NCBI RefSeq assembly: GCF_019097595.1 | Contig: NC_080719.1 | Coordinates: 11,135,001-11,199,000 of the forward strand | Reading direction: 5' to 3' | Length of the DNA stretch: 64,000 nucleotides | From: Hemibagrus wyckioides | Lineage: Eukaryota; Chordata; Actinopteri; Siluriformes; Bagridae | Shown: one piece after another, positions 1-29,643 of the stretch | Layout of the letters: every line of letters begins with the position of its first letter | Numbering within the stretch: the first letter of the stretch is position 1 | Position numbers and translations under genes: made by a program | Notes under the pieces: model-generated | What the model was told of the DNA's origin: nothing | The model's input: the letters and a program-made list of their open reading frames with translations, nothing else | Databases searched by the model: none

Positions 1-689
1 GAGAAGACAATAGAGATCGAGAGACAAGGAGCGAGAGATAGAATAGGAAAGAGACGATGAGGACAGGAAGCGGAATGTAGGAAAGTTGAAGAAAGAAAGC
101 AAAACGAGACTGGAGAGGGAGAAAGAGAGAAAGTATGGTGAGCTGGTGAGAGACAGTAATTAGCATAAAGTCATTAATATTCATATTCAGGCCGTGAGCT
201 TGAGAGACAGATCACTTTCAGGTCTGGGTTAAGAGTGTCATCTCTAAATGGCACACTACAGCTTATAAGAGCGTGTGTGTGTGTGTGTGTGTGTGTTCAC
301 ACAAATAAACTGCCGTGATGTCCTTTAGTGAGAGCAATTCATAAACACGAGGCTGAAACTCTAGGACTCTAATAATCTGTAATTAAAGTCACGTGACAAA
401 GCCACAGTCAATTAGCGCAACACCCACACACACACATACACACACACATATCTGTATGTAAATGTTCCTGCTTATCTGACATATGGAAATTGTATCAAGA
501 TAAACACACGTATAGGGTGTATATATATGGAATACAACCTGCGGGGGTGTGTTGTTATATCACAACGGCCTCAAGTGTTTTATGTTTCTTATGGAAGAAC
601 AAGTTTGTAAACGATAAATAACTAGAATTATACTTCATAATTTTTTTATCATTTATGTTGTGGAACATTAGTGAAAGAGCTAGCTCATG

Positions 690-866
690 TTTTCACATTT
701 CCGGCATACACCCTTATCTAGAGCAACTTACTTTATCTACTTCATTGAGCAAGTGAGGGTTAAGGGCCTTGCTCAGGGACCCAGCAGTGGGGGCTTGGTG
801 GACATGGGATTTGATCTCACAACCTTCAGATCAGTATTCCAACTCCTTCACCACTAAACTAGCACT
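690..866 (-). mobile_element. tRNA-derived SINE relic
   Basis: On the minus strand the unit starts near 866 with a tRNA-like A-box region (TTTAGTGGTGAAGGAGTTGG), then a B-box-like GTGAGATCAAATCCC. It continues CCACTGCTGGGTCCCTGAGCAAGG and ends with AAGTTGCTCTAGATAAGGGTG, a tail shared by many fish SINE/LINE 3' ends. It has no coding content. The family name is not assigned. Confidence 0.65.
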
Positions 867-1208
867 TCTCACAGTTTTCACTTCATTCCAACAACAGTTT
901 GTCACGTTACAGAGAAACCACAAGCTCCTCTGTCCTGAAGATGTAGGGTTTAAAATGCACTGAGACTGGAGACTCCTTCCAGAACCCTCTCTTTACAGAA
1001 AGCCTCATCACATCATCTGAGTAAGCAGTTACTACAAAACCGCTAACATACTGGAACAAGCTCATTGGTGTAAAGCCACTGGAATCCCAGTGCAGAAGAT
1101 TGGCGCTGTAGTGCATTATCTTACACATTTATTATAGAATTTCCAACAGGAGAATTAATTTAAGGTTTTGCATCAGTAAGGAATTCCTTCCCCTATCTCA
1201 TCATTAAT

Positions 1209-1365
1209 AGTGCTAAACTATTAATGAGCACTTAAGCTAACACTAGCACACTGTGATAACGCGCACACACACACACTTCACACCCTGAGAGGACAGAACA
1301 CACCGATACTGCGAAATCAAGAGCAGAGGTGCTAAACTATTAATGAGCACTTAAGCTAACACGTT
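1209..1365. repeat. Duplicated segment, direct arm of an inverted pair
   Basis: The string GCTAAACTATTAATGAGCAC followed by TTAAGCTAACAC occurs at about 1211 and again at about 1330, so it is present twice directly. An inverted copy lies at about 1705-1785. The second direct copy, with its upstream GAGGACAG...GATACTGCGAAATCAAGA, pairs with the inverted copy over about 80 bp. Confidence 0.8.
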
Positions 1366-1704
1366 AGAACACACACACACTCGCACAGACACACACTTGC
1401 ACAGAAAGACAGACAGATTGTATTGCCAGACAGTCTCACTGCAGGAGTCTAATTTCACTGACTGTTCAACTCAAAAGGCAAAGGGAAACTTTAAAAGTGT
1501 TTGAGAGAGGTGTGCTGCATGTTGGTCATTTCTAGTGTTTAGAAGTCATTGAGTACTTAATGAATAAATAGACACACACACACACACACACACAGTCTGT
1601 AATGAGTGACTAATTAGTGAGCAAGCAATTTTAATGGAGTAATGTTTCTGACATCACATACTTACTGTAAGGCTTGCGTGTGTCACTAGTCTGTGTGTGT
1701 GTGT

Positions 1705-1785
1705 GTTAGCTTAAGTGCTCATTAATAGTTTAGCTTGCCAGATCTTGATTTCACAGTATCAGTGTGACCTGTCCTCATGGGATAT
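1705..1785. repeat. Inverted copy of the 1283-1363 segment
   Basis: Read on the minus strand this is GAGGACAGGTCACACTGATA, CTGTGAAATCAAGATC, then GCTAAACTATTAATGAGCAC and TTAAGCTAAC. It matches 1283-1363 with few differences, giving arms of about 80 bp separated by about 340 bp. Confidence 0.8.
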
Positions 1786-1799
1786 AAATGAGTGTGTGT

Positions 1800-1838
<39 letters not shown>

Positions 1839-2097
1839 CTTTCTGACCTAAACGGATGATACACAGCCACCATAATGAGCTGGAACGCGCACTCACATAT
1901 GCACACTGATTCATAAGCACACCTGGTGCACAGACATCTCCCCTCAAGGCTCCTGGTAGTCACACACGCACAAACACGCACACACACAGATGCGCACACA
2001 CAAACACACATACACACAGTTGTGTAATTAAAGAGAAAGAAGGAAAAAGAGAGAAATAATGAGATTGAGAATAAAGAAAAGAAGAGAGATGCAACAG

Positions 2098-2116
2098 AGA
2101 GAGAGAGAGAGAGAGA

Positions 2117-2164
<48 letters not shown>

Positions 2165-2178
2165 GAGAGAGAGAGATT
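2098..2178. repeat. Compound (GA)n(GT)n(GA)n microsatellite
   Basis: Alternating purine (GA)n blocks flank a short (GT)n block, in mirror-like order. The leucine/serine and histidine-rich open frames on the other strand are artefacts of this repeat. Confidence 0.95.
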
Positions 2179-4228
2179 TTTATTCAGAATGGGAAATGAA
2201 ACAAAAGTCCTCACACACACACACACACACCATTGTTGCATGTTTTTGATTAAGAGAATGTTACCAGACCCACAAATAGCTTCTTAGTAAAAACACCACA
2301 CACACACACACACACACTAAATGTTGTGTTTGGTAGTATTTTCCAAGCAGTACAGCAGTTGTAGCTGAGTTGTAGCTATGGTAACAGTAATGTCTGTTCT
2401 GATTGCATATCTCTCGATTACCTTATTTGATCTGTTTGTTTTTTTAATTCACAAGTCTGTGTAGATGTCCCATCTTAAAATGCGGCTCTTATTACGGGTT
2501 TGATTCACTGGCGCTGTTTGATGATGTCATCAGAGAGAGAGAGACAGCGAAAGAAAGACACAGAGAGAGAGAGAGAGAGAGACAGAAAGACAGCTAGAGA
2601 GAGAGGCGGGGGGGTGGTACAGGGAGAGACAGAGAGAGAGAGAGAGAGAGGCAGACAGAGAGATTGATGAAGAGAGACAGACAGAGAGAGAGAGAGAAAC
2701 TGTGAGTCTGTTGTGTTGATGGACAGCAGGTGTATGGAGGGATTTTGAGGGAGGTTTTGTTTCTGTCTTGAGTTTATTCAAAGGAAAATTTCAAAAGTCC
2801 CCCATCTCTGTCTAAATACCCCCTCACCCACCCGCACCCAAACACAACCACCCCCGTCCCCAGAGCCAATAAAAGCAGTAACAAAAGCTCAGAGCGCCCA
2901 ATCAGGTTAATGGCTTTAATAGATTTAATGGAGTGTTTTCTTCTCTCACTGCTGTTGACACATCTCTGTGTAGTGTGGCCAAACACTGCTCGAATGTGTG
3001 TGTGTGTGTGTGTGTGTGGCGTTGCGCTGTCTCTTTGCAATGTCAGAACAAAGCGGCGGAGAGAGACAGCAGGAAAAAAAATCAATTAAGCAAAGAATAA
3101 AAAAGACAAAGTCACAGTGAGCGCTGGAGTTATCAGCTTTTAATAAAGTGTGTGTGTGTGTAAGTGTGTGTGTATGTGCGTGTGTGTGTGTGTGTGTGTG
3201 TCAGTACGGATGATGAGCACTAATTTAATTGTCATAAAGCTCAGTAAGGACATGGAGACAGACTCCAGATGTTAGATCTCAGTGTCAAGTTATATGTTTC
3301 CATAGCAACAGCGCATTATGGGTCATATTTACTTGCTAGGTACAGTATCTAGTATTATGGGATGTTTGAAGTTTTTAAAGTTCAGTGTTTTGTATTTGGT
3401 TGAAGTTTTGTGGTGTTTGGTGTGTTGTTTTTTTTTGCTGTTGTTGTTTACCACTTGATCTTTGGTGTTTGATGTGTTGTTTTGTTGTTTTCTGCTATTG
3501 TTGTTTACTGTTTGATGTTTGGTGTGTTGTTTTGTTTTGCTGGTGTTGTTTACCGTTTGATGTGTTTTGTTGTTTTGTTTTGTTTTGTTGTTTACTGCTT
3601 GATGTTTTGGCTTAGCGTTTGATGGTCAGTGTATAACAATAACGTTTGCAGCATAAAAGTAGAAAATGTAAACACAGATGTGTTCCCAGGATGTTTGGTG
3701 AATTGAAATTTGGATCGTTTTTCTGCTTGATGTTTCATTTCAGTTGGTATTTTATGTCCGGTTTCATTTTTATAATATTTTCAGGCTGATCGTTTGACTT
3801 GGTCCATGTAGTTTAAAGGAACTGATGATTAGCATTTGAAGTTGGGGTTTGATGTCTGGTGTATAGTGTTGAGTATTTCGTGTGTAGTATTGATTACCTT
3901 ATCATCATGTGATGTTCACTGGTTAGTACTGAATATTTGACTTATGACTCTGAGTATTTAATATATTGTGTTTGGTTTCTGACCTGTGATGTGTAGCGGT
4001 CGGTTTTGGCGCCTGGTGTTTTCTTGTGTTGTGTTGAGCATGTTAACGTGTGACATTCAGTTTCTGTATTTGATGTGTTTTTGTTTGTTGTACAGCACGG
4101 AAACTAAAACCAAGCTTGTGAAACATTTGGATAAAAATCTTGAACTAATCTCACCTGCCTCAGGGGCAGCCATTAAAGCCAAGTCATTAAGTCCGTAAAA
4201 ATTCTTCTAGTCTTAATAATGGTGTTTT

Positions 4229-4232
<4 letters not shown>

Positions 4233-4283
<51 letters not shown>
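4233..4283. repeat. (CA)n microsatellite, about 25 units, uninterrupted
   Basis: A perfect CA dinucleotide run, one of the longest in the window. Confidence 0.98.
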
Positions 4284-4285
<2 letters not shown>

Positions 4286-4431
4286 TCTTTAAAAGGGTTG
4301 GTTGTTGGTACAAAGAAATATTTTAAGAGGTTTGTAACCTTAAGCAAAGTGTGTGTGTGTGTGTGTGTGTGTTGGACACTCTGACTCTCTCTGTTATTAG
4401 CTCAGCTCTGTCATTATCGGATTAGAGAGCA

Positions 4432-4462
<31 letters not shown>

Positions 4463-5093
4463 CAGCAGGTTTTTTTCTGTTTTGTGTCTGAAGCAGCTTG
4501 ATAATGAGTGTGTAATCCACTCGTTTAAGTTGCACACACAAACACATGGATCTGGAATGCTAATCTGAGTTAGGAATTCTGGGAAGCTGAAGTTTAATGC
4601 CATGTGCTGGTATTCAGTGTGTGATACTTTCACTAGCTAGCAACCAACCTATAGCAAACTATAGAATCCTACATGGCATACCAATGGCTAGATTAGCTAG
4701 TAACACACTTCAGCTAGTTTATGAAATGACATTTATTTTATTATTAAATTATTAAATAATTTTTAAGGCAACAGGATAGGTGTGAATTGAATGTGGTGTA
4801 TTGTATGGCCAATCATGTGTGAGAGAGAATTTTGTACACGTATATGTAACTGAGTGTGTGAGTGTGTGTGTTTTGCCTCCTTATCTAAAACACAGTTCGC
4901 AAAGCTTTGCTGTTTTTCAGCACCGCTAGCAAAGTGTTCACAATAGAGAAAACAGTAGAACACACACATACACACCGTTCACTCTCCTGAACATTATGCT
5001 GTTTTTCCACTGACTCAGAACACACGCACACGCACACACACACACACATATTAGTGTTCATATATGCACACATAAATGTGTGTACATATAAAT

Positions 5094-5205
5094 CACAGGA
5101 GACTGGGATCAGAGCAGCAGAAGAAGAAGCATCATGGTGGTCCTTGGGCTTGAAACCCAAACTTCAGATCATATAGCCTTAAACCCTGAGCCACCGCTGC
5201 ACTAC
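5094..5205 (-). mobile_element. tRNA-derived SINE relic next to EPHB3 exon 2
   Basis: On the minus strand it begins GTGCAGCGGTGGCTCAGGGT (A-box-like TGGCTCAGGG), followed by GGGTTTCAAGCCCAAGG, a B-box-like sequence. The body is truncated near 5094. It ends about 40 bp before the exon 2 acceptor, so it occupies the likely branch-point side of the intron. Confidence 0.55.
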
Positions 5206-5244
5206 ACAAATAAATTCATTAGTGTGTTTGTTGTTTGTTTTCAG

Positions 5245-22057
<16,813 letters not shown>

Positions 22058-23110
22058 GACATGAAAAAAAGGGGGCGGGGATGAATCCAGAGCTTACCAG
22101 TGAGAGCGCAGAAACCCCTGGCTGCCTGACCAATCAGAAAAAACCTAGCTCGCGGTGCCTCATGACTGTCCCTGTGTCCGAAACCCTGCCCTACTCCCTA
22201 TTCCCCTGACACACCACGGTGCATTATGGGTATTCTGCCTTCCTTCCTTTGGACACTCACCTCTCGCAGTGCATTGTGGGATTTCCCGAGTGCACAAGAT
22301 GACCTTCATTCACTATGCCCTCAGAACAGGACTGCAGAGTGGCTCACTCCCCCAAATAGTGCCCTATGTAGTGAATAGGGTGTGATTTCGGACGTACACT
22401 TTCTCTACTTTTACAATTATTTTATAGTTTGTTTGTTTTTATTTTTAACAAAACTCCAGTCTGCATGTGTGATTTGAATTTGTTTTGCGATACGGTCAGG
22501 TGGGACACGCCCCCTTGTTTTCTGAGCCGTGTCACTTCTTGCGAAAGATGGAAGAGATGAATAAATATATGGACTCCATTCGCTCTGAACTCTGAAAGGA
22601 CAAAACTGACGAGGAGAAAATCCTTCCATCCATCTAGTGCTAGGATATGTTTTATTATGTGTGTGTGTGTGTGTGTGTGTGTGTATTCATCTTCATATTG
22701 AAGGTGCTTTATCGGGGAGACGACACACGGCCCGGAGGCCACAGAACTTTTTTAGGAATAAACCCTTCTACTCTTTATTTTATGTTCTAACAAATACTCT
22801 CTCTCTCTCTTAGGTGCATCTTTGTTTAGGATCATACCAATTTATTCACTAAATTACCCAGAATACATTTCTGTATGTAGATCCTAAACTAAGAACACGA
22901 ACTGAAACACTGATTAGCCTTCTTCGTTGTTTTCTTTTTCAAAATGGCCGTCACCTGCCGTCTCCGAGGCGTGGCCTTGTGTGTAACCCGTGTGTGTGAG
23001 AGCGCGTGTGTGTGTGAGAGTGTGTGTGTATGAGTTAGTAACTGAATATGCACATGAATACTGTACATTACTGCTTTAGCTCCACAGTTGGCGAATAAAA
23101 CCCGCATGTG
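22058..23110 (+). other. EPHB3: EPHB3 3' UTR (approximate extent)
   Basis: DNA after the stop codon with no coding potential recognised. AATAAA polyadenylation hexamers occur at about 22758 and at 23094-23099. The second is a reasonable end, but A/T-rich sequence with ATTTA motifs continues to about 23790 and the true end could lie there. The stretch contains an inverted-repeat MITE-like insertion (22173-22396) and a (GT)n run (about 22658-22684). The extent is inferred, not demonstrated. Confidence 0.5.
22173..22396. mobile_element. MITE-like inverted-repeat element in the 3' UTR
   Basis: The left end reads TGTGTCCGAAAC...CCCTATTCCC and the right end AGTGAATAGGGTGTGATTTCGGACG. Read on opposite strands these give imperfect terminal inverted repeats of about 25-30 bp around TCCGAAA and CCCTATTC. 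The interior (about 225 bp in total) holds two GTGCATTRTGGG motifs, common in fish MITEs. It has no coding capacity. Family is not assigned; a hAT- or PIF-type non-autonomous element is possible. Confidence 0.55.
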
Positions 23111-25128
23111 ATGAAAAGCAATTATATTTCAATCAGCTGTAACCCATGGACAATTAATAATGGCGTTTTTTTTTAAAGGAAAAAAAAAAGGAATTGCAAT
23201 TTTTTTATTATAAATATGAATATATGCATATGTGTTATAAATATGATCCATGCATATGCATTATGGATATGATGATATATGCATATTAGATTATTATAAT
23301 ATTCTACACTTCATTTAGAGACTGATAGAGAAGTTGGATTTCGTTTCTGTTTCATCTCTCACGGACTTTTTTCCACCTGTTTAATCTGTTTTGACCTCAT
23401 GCTATTTATTTCCTTTATTTCCGGAATCATCGGACACGCAGACAAGAGGACAGACCACCCCCCCCAAAAAAAAAAGTAAAAAAAAAAAAAAAAAAGGAGA
23501 AATCCACCCTCATAACGATCTCATATTAATTTAGGAAAATAAACCCTGTAATGTTGTTGTTCTAAACAGCCTGTTCATGTTTTGTAACAAAAAAAATTAA
23601 GATATAAAAAAAAAAGAACATGGAAAAAAAAAGCGTGTTTTGATTTTGTGATAAAATGGGAGAGAAAATGTTATTTTTTTAATTCTTCGAATCAAATAAT
23701 TATTTAAATATATGCAAAAAAAATGATGACTATTTATATTAATATAGTCCATTTATTTATATTTTTCTGTGCAAAATGATATCTTCTTCAAAGCCTGGAA
23801 CAGACCTCACACACACACTCACACACACACACACACACACACAGAGAGTGAGACAGACAGATCAATAATCCATAGTGAATGAGGTCAGTAATATAAAAAA
23901 TAAATGTCTCTTACTATATCCATCTCTCTCTGTCTGTTCCTCTCTGTTTTTCATTCTCTGTCTCTCATCTCTCTGTCCTGCTGTTTCGCTCTTTGTCTGT
24001 CTCTCTTACTGTATCTTATTCTGCTTCTTTGTCTTTCCTACTGTCTGTATACCTCCCTCCTTTGGTCTGTCTGACTGTCTGTCTCTCTCAATCTCTCTCA
24101 CTCTTCCAATTAAAAAGGATTTTTCTGTGTGTGTGTGTGTTCATGCACTGTTTCCTCTCTGTGCTTGGTGAAGTCTCAGAAGAAGATTAGGTGTGTGTGT
24201 GTGTGTGTGTGTGTGTGACAGATGAAAAGACAGAGAGATTAAGGAGCAGCTGAATCTGCACTCATTTCCTGTGTGTAGTGAACAGTATGTGGTTTGGGAC
24301 ATGCCCTCTGTGCTGATGATGGTGTTTATGTGGTTTATATGTTTGATTTGGAGAGTTTATAAATCTGTAACTTTCCATACACTTTATTCACGCTCTTATT
24401 TTTTGCTCTGACCTTCTCGCAGAGCATATTCAGGCGTGGCTGTGCCAACATGGAACACGACTGGTGGGAATAGAAAAGGGGGAGGAGTCATGTTTTGGAG
24501 GGAAAAAGAACTATACATGTAGGAGGCAGAAAAATAAAATAAAGATCTGCCGCATACATTTTATGACTCCTGTACTTACTCAACGTAGGGATTAAAAAAT
24601 AAATGCAAAACTGGATTTACTGCACATTCTAACCAGGAAGAAGACTTTCACAATCACGTCACATCTGATTATATGGAGAGGTGAGATTCTTCCTTTCTGT
24701 TCCTGTCTTTCACTTTTCAGCTTGCTGAAGAATTTTTTGTTTTTGATGAGACTAAAATTCAGAACTGTGGTAGAACAGTTTTTAGAGACAGAAAGAAACA
24801 GAGCGAGAGAGAGAGAGACAGGATGATTCCTGTTTCTTCCTATTTGTTCCCTTGTCTTTCATTCCCTAAAGACTCCCATTCCCTTGCTCCCTTATTCCCT
24901 CCTCTCTAATTCCTTGATTCCCTCCTCCCTCATTCCCTTCTCCCTCGTTCCCTTTCTCCCTCCTCTCTGTCCCCCTCGTCCTTAGCTGTAATCCTGTCCT
25001 GTCTCACCCCTGCTAGTTGGCTAATTGGCCGCGCATCTGTGCAGTGAGACAGGAGCTGACATCAGACACAGAGTAGCGTTAGCATAAACTCCAACCTGTC
25101 CAACACACTAACACTAATCTCTCTGTCC

Positions 25129-25159
<31 letters not shown>

Positions 25160-26985
25160 ACACGCTGTTTAATTGGTCAGTGTGTGTTTGTGTGTGTTAC
25201 AGTTTTGTGCTTTAATCCAACAGGGAAATTAACTGGTCAAATCTGAGTCATAAAACTAATTACTTTTCCACTGTCTGTCTGTCTCTCTATCCGTCTGTCT
25301 ATTTATCTAGTTCTCTGTCTCACTGCCGGTCTCTTTCTCTAAATGTCTTTTAACCTGTCTCACCTGTCTGTCTTGAATTTAATTATCTGTCTGCCTCTGT
25401 CTCTGTCACTTATCTGTCCTTCTGTCAATTCATGTATAGTTATCTTTCTTTCTCTCTCTAGGTATTTATCTTTCTGTCTTTCTCTGTCTATCTGTCTGTC
25501 TCTCTCACTCTCTCTCTGGCTTTGTATGTCTGTGTCTCTTTCTGTCTTTTTCTGTCTTCTCTCTCTCTTTCTCTCTCCCTCTCTCTCTCAATAGTTACCC
25601 AGCTGTGTACTTCTCTCTGTCTAAATATTTGAGGTTTTTATTGTTGGAGTTTTTGTATATCTTTTTTCATGAAGATTTCAGTATTTTATGTTTTTTTGTG
25701 GTAAATGTGAGTTTTGAAGCCCAGGAATTGTACACACACACACACACACACACACCATCCCCTAGGGGTAAATGTGCACCCCACGTTGCCCCTACATAAA
25801 GATGGATTATCTCATTCCAAACCCCCTGAAATATTCTGCCTCACCGTCTCCGTCCCAAATGTCCTCTTCAGAACAAGCTGGCCTTTGTTGGGATCTGAAG
25901 TGCAGCTGCATAACTGCTGCTGGATTAGTGCTAACACACACACACACACACACACACACAGAGCTCCAGTGAAGCAACTGAACACTGACCAGCATGGATA
26001 TTAATGCTAATAGCTGTACAGTAACACATGCATGTGATTTTCCTGTAAAGCTCCCTTTAATCAAATGTTAACATTAATGCTAGTCAAATCTCTGCAAATT
26101 AGCAAAAACATGAACTCATGAAAGAGCGAAATTGTGTGCATTAACCATGCTAAAGAAACTTTCTGGAACTTTCTAAACATGCCAAACAACTTAATTAGCT
26201 TAAGCTTAAAAAAGATATTTCCTAAAATAACTTTTAGCTTAAACACCCAAATAGTTAATATACATATATAAATTTACACTAGTTGCTGATTTACTGTGCT
26301 AAACGTTACTCATTCCTAAAAGAGTTAATGATAAAGAAAGTTATTATTGTTACCTTATGTCACATGCTAATCATGCTAAGTGATCTGGATTAGTATGGCA
26401 TTTAGCATAGTGAGCATCAGCTAAGTGATCTTCTAAGATGAATTTGAATTAAAGGAATGAAGCCTGCACTATACTATGCTAAGCTATGCTGAGCTAAGCT
26501 ACACTATGCTAAGCCTCCAGTGGTCCAGCAGGGCAGACAGACGGGGTTTAATCCGCGAGACAGAAGGTGATGTGTTTAATCAGTGATTGGAGCTGTGTTT
26601 TATTACCTGCTCTGTGCGATAGTGTTACAAACATCCACTCACTTCCTCCAGCTCCAGCTCTTTATTTATCTCATTTACATAATTACAGTTTATAATAATG
26701 CAAACAGACTTTATGTCAAATATATTAACGGTATGTGGATAAATATGACAAGCACTGGAAAGACAGACACTGAGAGAGGACAGGCAGGATTTAATTTCGC
26801 TTTTCAGAGTCAGCAAGAAGAAAGAAACCGATAATGATGATGATGATGTTATTTATTTACTTTAAAATAATATTTAAAGTAACTAATGAAGCAACCATTT
26901 GGCTGCTTAATTATTTTTCCCCATATTAAATTATCAGGCCAGAGAGACATAGAGAGAAAGATGGATGGACAGAAACATAGACAGA
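23111..26985. other. Intergenic: A/T-rich and CT-rich sequence, no gene recognised
   Basis: ATATGCATAT-rich sequence (23200-23290), poly-A blocks (23465-23500), (CA)n at 23810-23843, (GT)n at 24191-24218, CT-rich low complexity (23925-24100 and 25265-25590), and CA tracts at 25130-25165, 25733-25754 and 25934-25961. Short GCTAA-rich motifs are frequent between 26000 and 26520. Part of the start may still be EPHB3 3' UTR. Confidence 0.7.
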
Positions 26986-26987
26986 TG

Positions 26988-26988
26988 A

Positions 26989-27081
<93 letters not shown>

Positions 27082-27148
27082 CGGACGGACGGACGGACAG
27101 ACAGAGATAGATAGACAACAGATGGATGGATGGATGGATGGATGGATG

Positions 27149-27210
<62 letters not shown>

Positions 27211-27211
27211 A
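26988..27211. repeat. (GATA)n - (GGAC)n - (ATGG)n - (GATA)n compound array
   Basis: Four tetranucleotide blocks in a row: (GATA)n to about 27080, (GGAC/AGAC) to about 27106, (GGAT) about 27121-27150, and (GATA)n to 27211. The many Ile-Tyr-Leu-Ser frames on the minus strand come from this array. Confidence 0.97.
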
Positions 27212-29607
27212 CACTTGGTGCATTGTGGATAAGTTGCAGAAGCTGGATGAAGTGCAGAGGATGAACTCTGGCAGGATGAAGGTGCAGTAGTTCCGTGTGG
27301 AGATGAAGAAGGAAATGATGAAGCACTAGCGTGGCCTCGTGTGGAGAGAAACATCCTCCTGATGTGGTAGAGGAGAACCCTGCATGAGTGATGTGAGGAG
27401 AGACAGAGGTAAACAGAGGCTGTGCGCAGTGATGGATGGAGAGATGTGAGAGATGTCTGGAGAGATCACTGGACATGGAGAATGATCTACACGATGTACA
27501 GCAGCTCTGTGTTCCTGGGATTTAACTTCAGCTGGTGGATTCCATCTCCCACCATCCACCACCACAAATTCATTCACATGATGCACTCCATGACTCCATG
27601 ATCAAAGAGTACTAACAACATGCACCCTTTAAAGAATTCAGACATAACTTTCATTAGAAGATGATTCTCCTGATTCCTTCAGTGCTGATTCGAAGCCTGC
27701 TCTCGCTTTGAACACATTCTCAGGATTATGATCTAATTAGGTTATATGATCTCATGCTTTCTGATTCTTGTTTTGCATACGTTGTTCTTTTGCAGATCCT
27801 CTGACCTTTGCTCATTTTTCTGACCTTGATTGTGGATTTGCCCTCCAGGGATATTTGCTCTCTACATTTAAATAAAACCATACATTTGCATCCATGCCTG
27901 CACATGACTCGTGTCGTTTCGGGTCACATCGTTTTGTTCATGTACTGACTTCACTACTGGAAGCAGGTTAGAAAGAATAAAAAGACATTAAAGGAAGTAA
28001 TGAATAATTGAACATTATAATAAGGTTTGCTGTGGAGCTGCACTTTGTTAAGTAAAAGAAGCTGCTAGAAACTCCTTACCTGTGTGAGAGAGATTTATTA
28101 CAAAACTGCTTGATCACCTTAAAAAATAAATCCTGTCTGAATCAGAATCATCTTGGGTTTACATGCACAAGGAATTTGTCGTATATTATGAACATAAATA
28201 TACAAATATTAGGAAAATAAAATAAAAATGAGCTTAGCTAACTAGAAAGTTAAGGGAATTTGTCCAGTAACAGCACCTGCACTTCACCTTATGGGAGTTC
28301 TCCTCCTGAGCGAGATTGGCCGCTCGTCTCGATGGCGTCTCTGCTCTAGGCAGGTTTTTAATCTCCACCAAGGACAGTGAGGAGGACGTCGACACCATGA
28401 TTTGCTTTCTCAGCCTGAAAATAATCAGCGTGTGCTGTCACAGCTCTGATTAAGACTGATAAATATCGACACGCAGTTAATGAGATGTCGACGGACCACT
28501 AGAGCATTCCTTCCTCAGCAAGAACGAGATTAAACACAGGACCAAAGGCGAGCTGCCATCTTTGACTCACTCTCACTCACTCGCTCGCTCGTTCAGTCAT
28601 TTCAGGCGTTTAAAAAGAATACAAGTGAAATATCAAAAAACACAGATGCTCTTTAAACTTTGCTCAAACTCTGTGTTTATCTCCTTTAAACACAGGACAT
28701 TAAAGACACCTTTATTTCCTTGTGTTCCTCTCAATTCTAAATGACCATGAACATCGCCTCTGGCACAGAACTGTGGTGCCGAAACACGACTCTTCATGTT
28801 TGGTAGAGAGATTCCAGGTTGGAAAACTTTAAGAGGAAATGTCAAATTACTTTTAATGCCTTTTAAAACAAGGTAAAACAGATTATTTCCTTCCAGAACG
28901 TCGTGTTTTTACTTGATTTCGGCCTAGGCCACACCCACTTCCACACCCACAAAGACGGTTGAATTCACAGCCCACACATCCTAAATGTAATAATAGCTTT
29001 TATAATAAGCTATAAAAAAATAATATGCTGTAATTGCTACCTCATATCATTTAATTATACGTTAGACGAAGTAGACAATTTCTCTAAATATAGTGAATGT
29101 AATTACAGTGAAATTGTCACAAAATGATGCTAAGCAGATGAACTGTTTATTTTATGAACTTTATATACACTATACAAGCTTTTCTCTACAAATGCACTGT
29201 TTTCAGAAGTGTCGAGAAACCGTGCTAAAAACGCAGCAGTGCCTCCTGAATAGTCGTAATGTTCTAATCGGTCAGTTAATCAGCTTCAGATCCAGTTTTT
29301 AGGCAGATCCTTCAGTTCATTTTTTAAAACGTTTGCCCTTCGTGTGTGTGTGTGTGTGTCTTTGAGTGTGTGTGTTTGTAGGGTGCCTAATGTTCTGTAT
29401 GTAAAGCTGTAATTTCACTGAAGGCTCTCCATCGACCGTGAACTGACTTCAGCTGTCCTGCTCGACTCTATCACTCAGCAGCATGTTAAACACCAGCGAG
29501 CTGAACAATTACTAAAAGGCAAAACGGCACTTTTTTTTACAATCCTGACTTCAAAGGGTAAAGTCTGTCTTTGAAGTGCACAGGCCGAATACCTGGACAC
29601 GCCCCAC

Positions 29608-29643
<36 letters not shown>

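Larger units (their letters stand above)
1..5244. other. Non-coding DNA upstream of EPHB3 exon 2 (intron 1 or 5' flank)
   Basis: No exon encoding a signal peptide was recognised. The stretch is broken by (GT)n/(CA)n tracts (about 272-296, 424-450, 1572-1594, 1794-1833, 2212-2230, 2297-2317, 2996-3018, 3149-3200, 4351-4371, 4432-4459), GA-rich blocks (1-135, 2534-2700) and T/G-rich repeats (3400-3620). Segments at about 140-240 and 2870-2950 are of normal complexity with ATTA/TAATTA-type motifs and could be conserved enhancers, but this cannot be tested here. Confidence 0.6.

Noticed and set aside
26926..27476. Minus-strand frames with long Ile-Tyr-Leu-Ser runs
   Set aside because: They are translations of the (GATA)n array. 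The unique part upstream (27212-27476) has no recognisable protein similarity.
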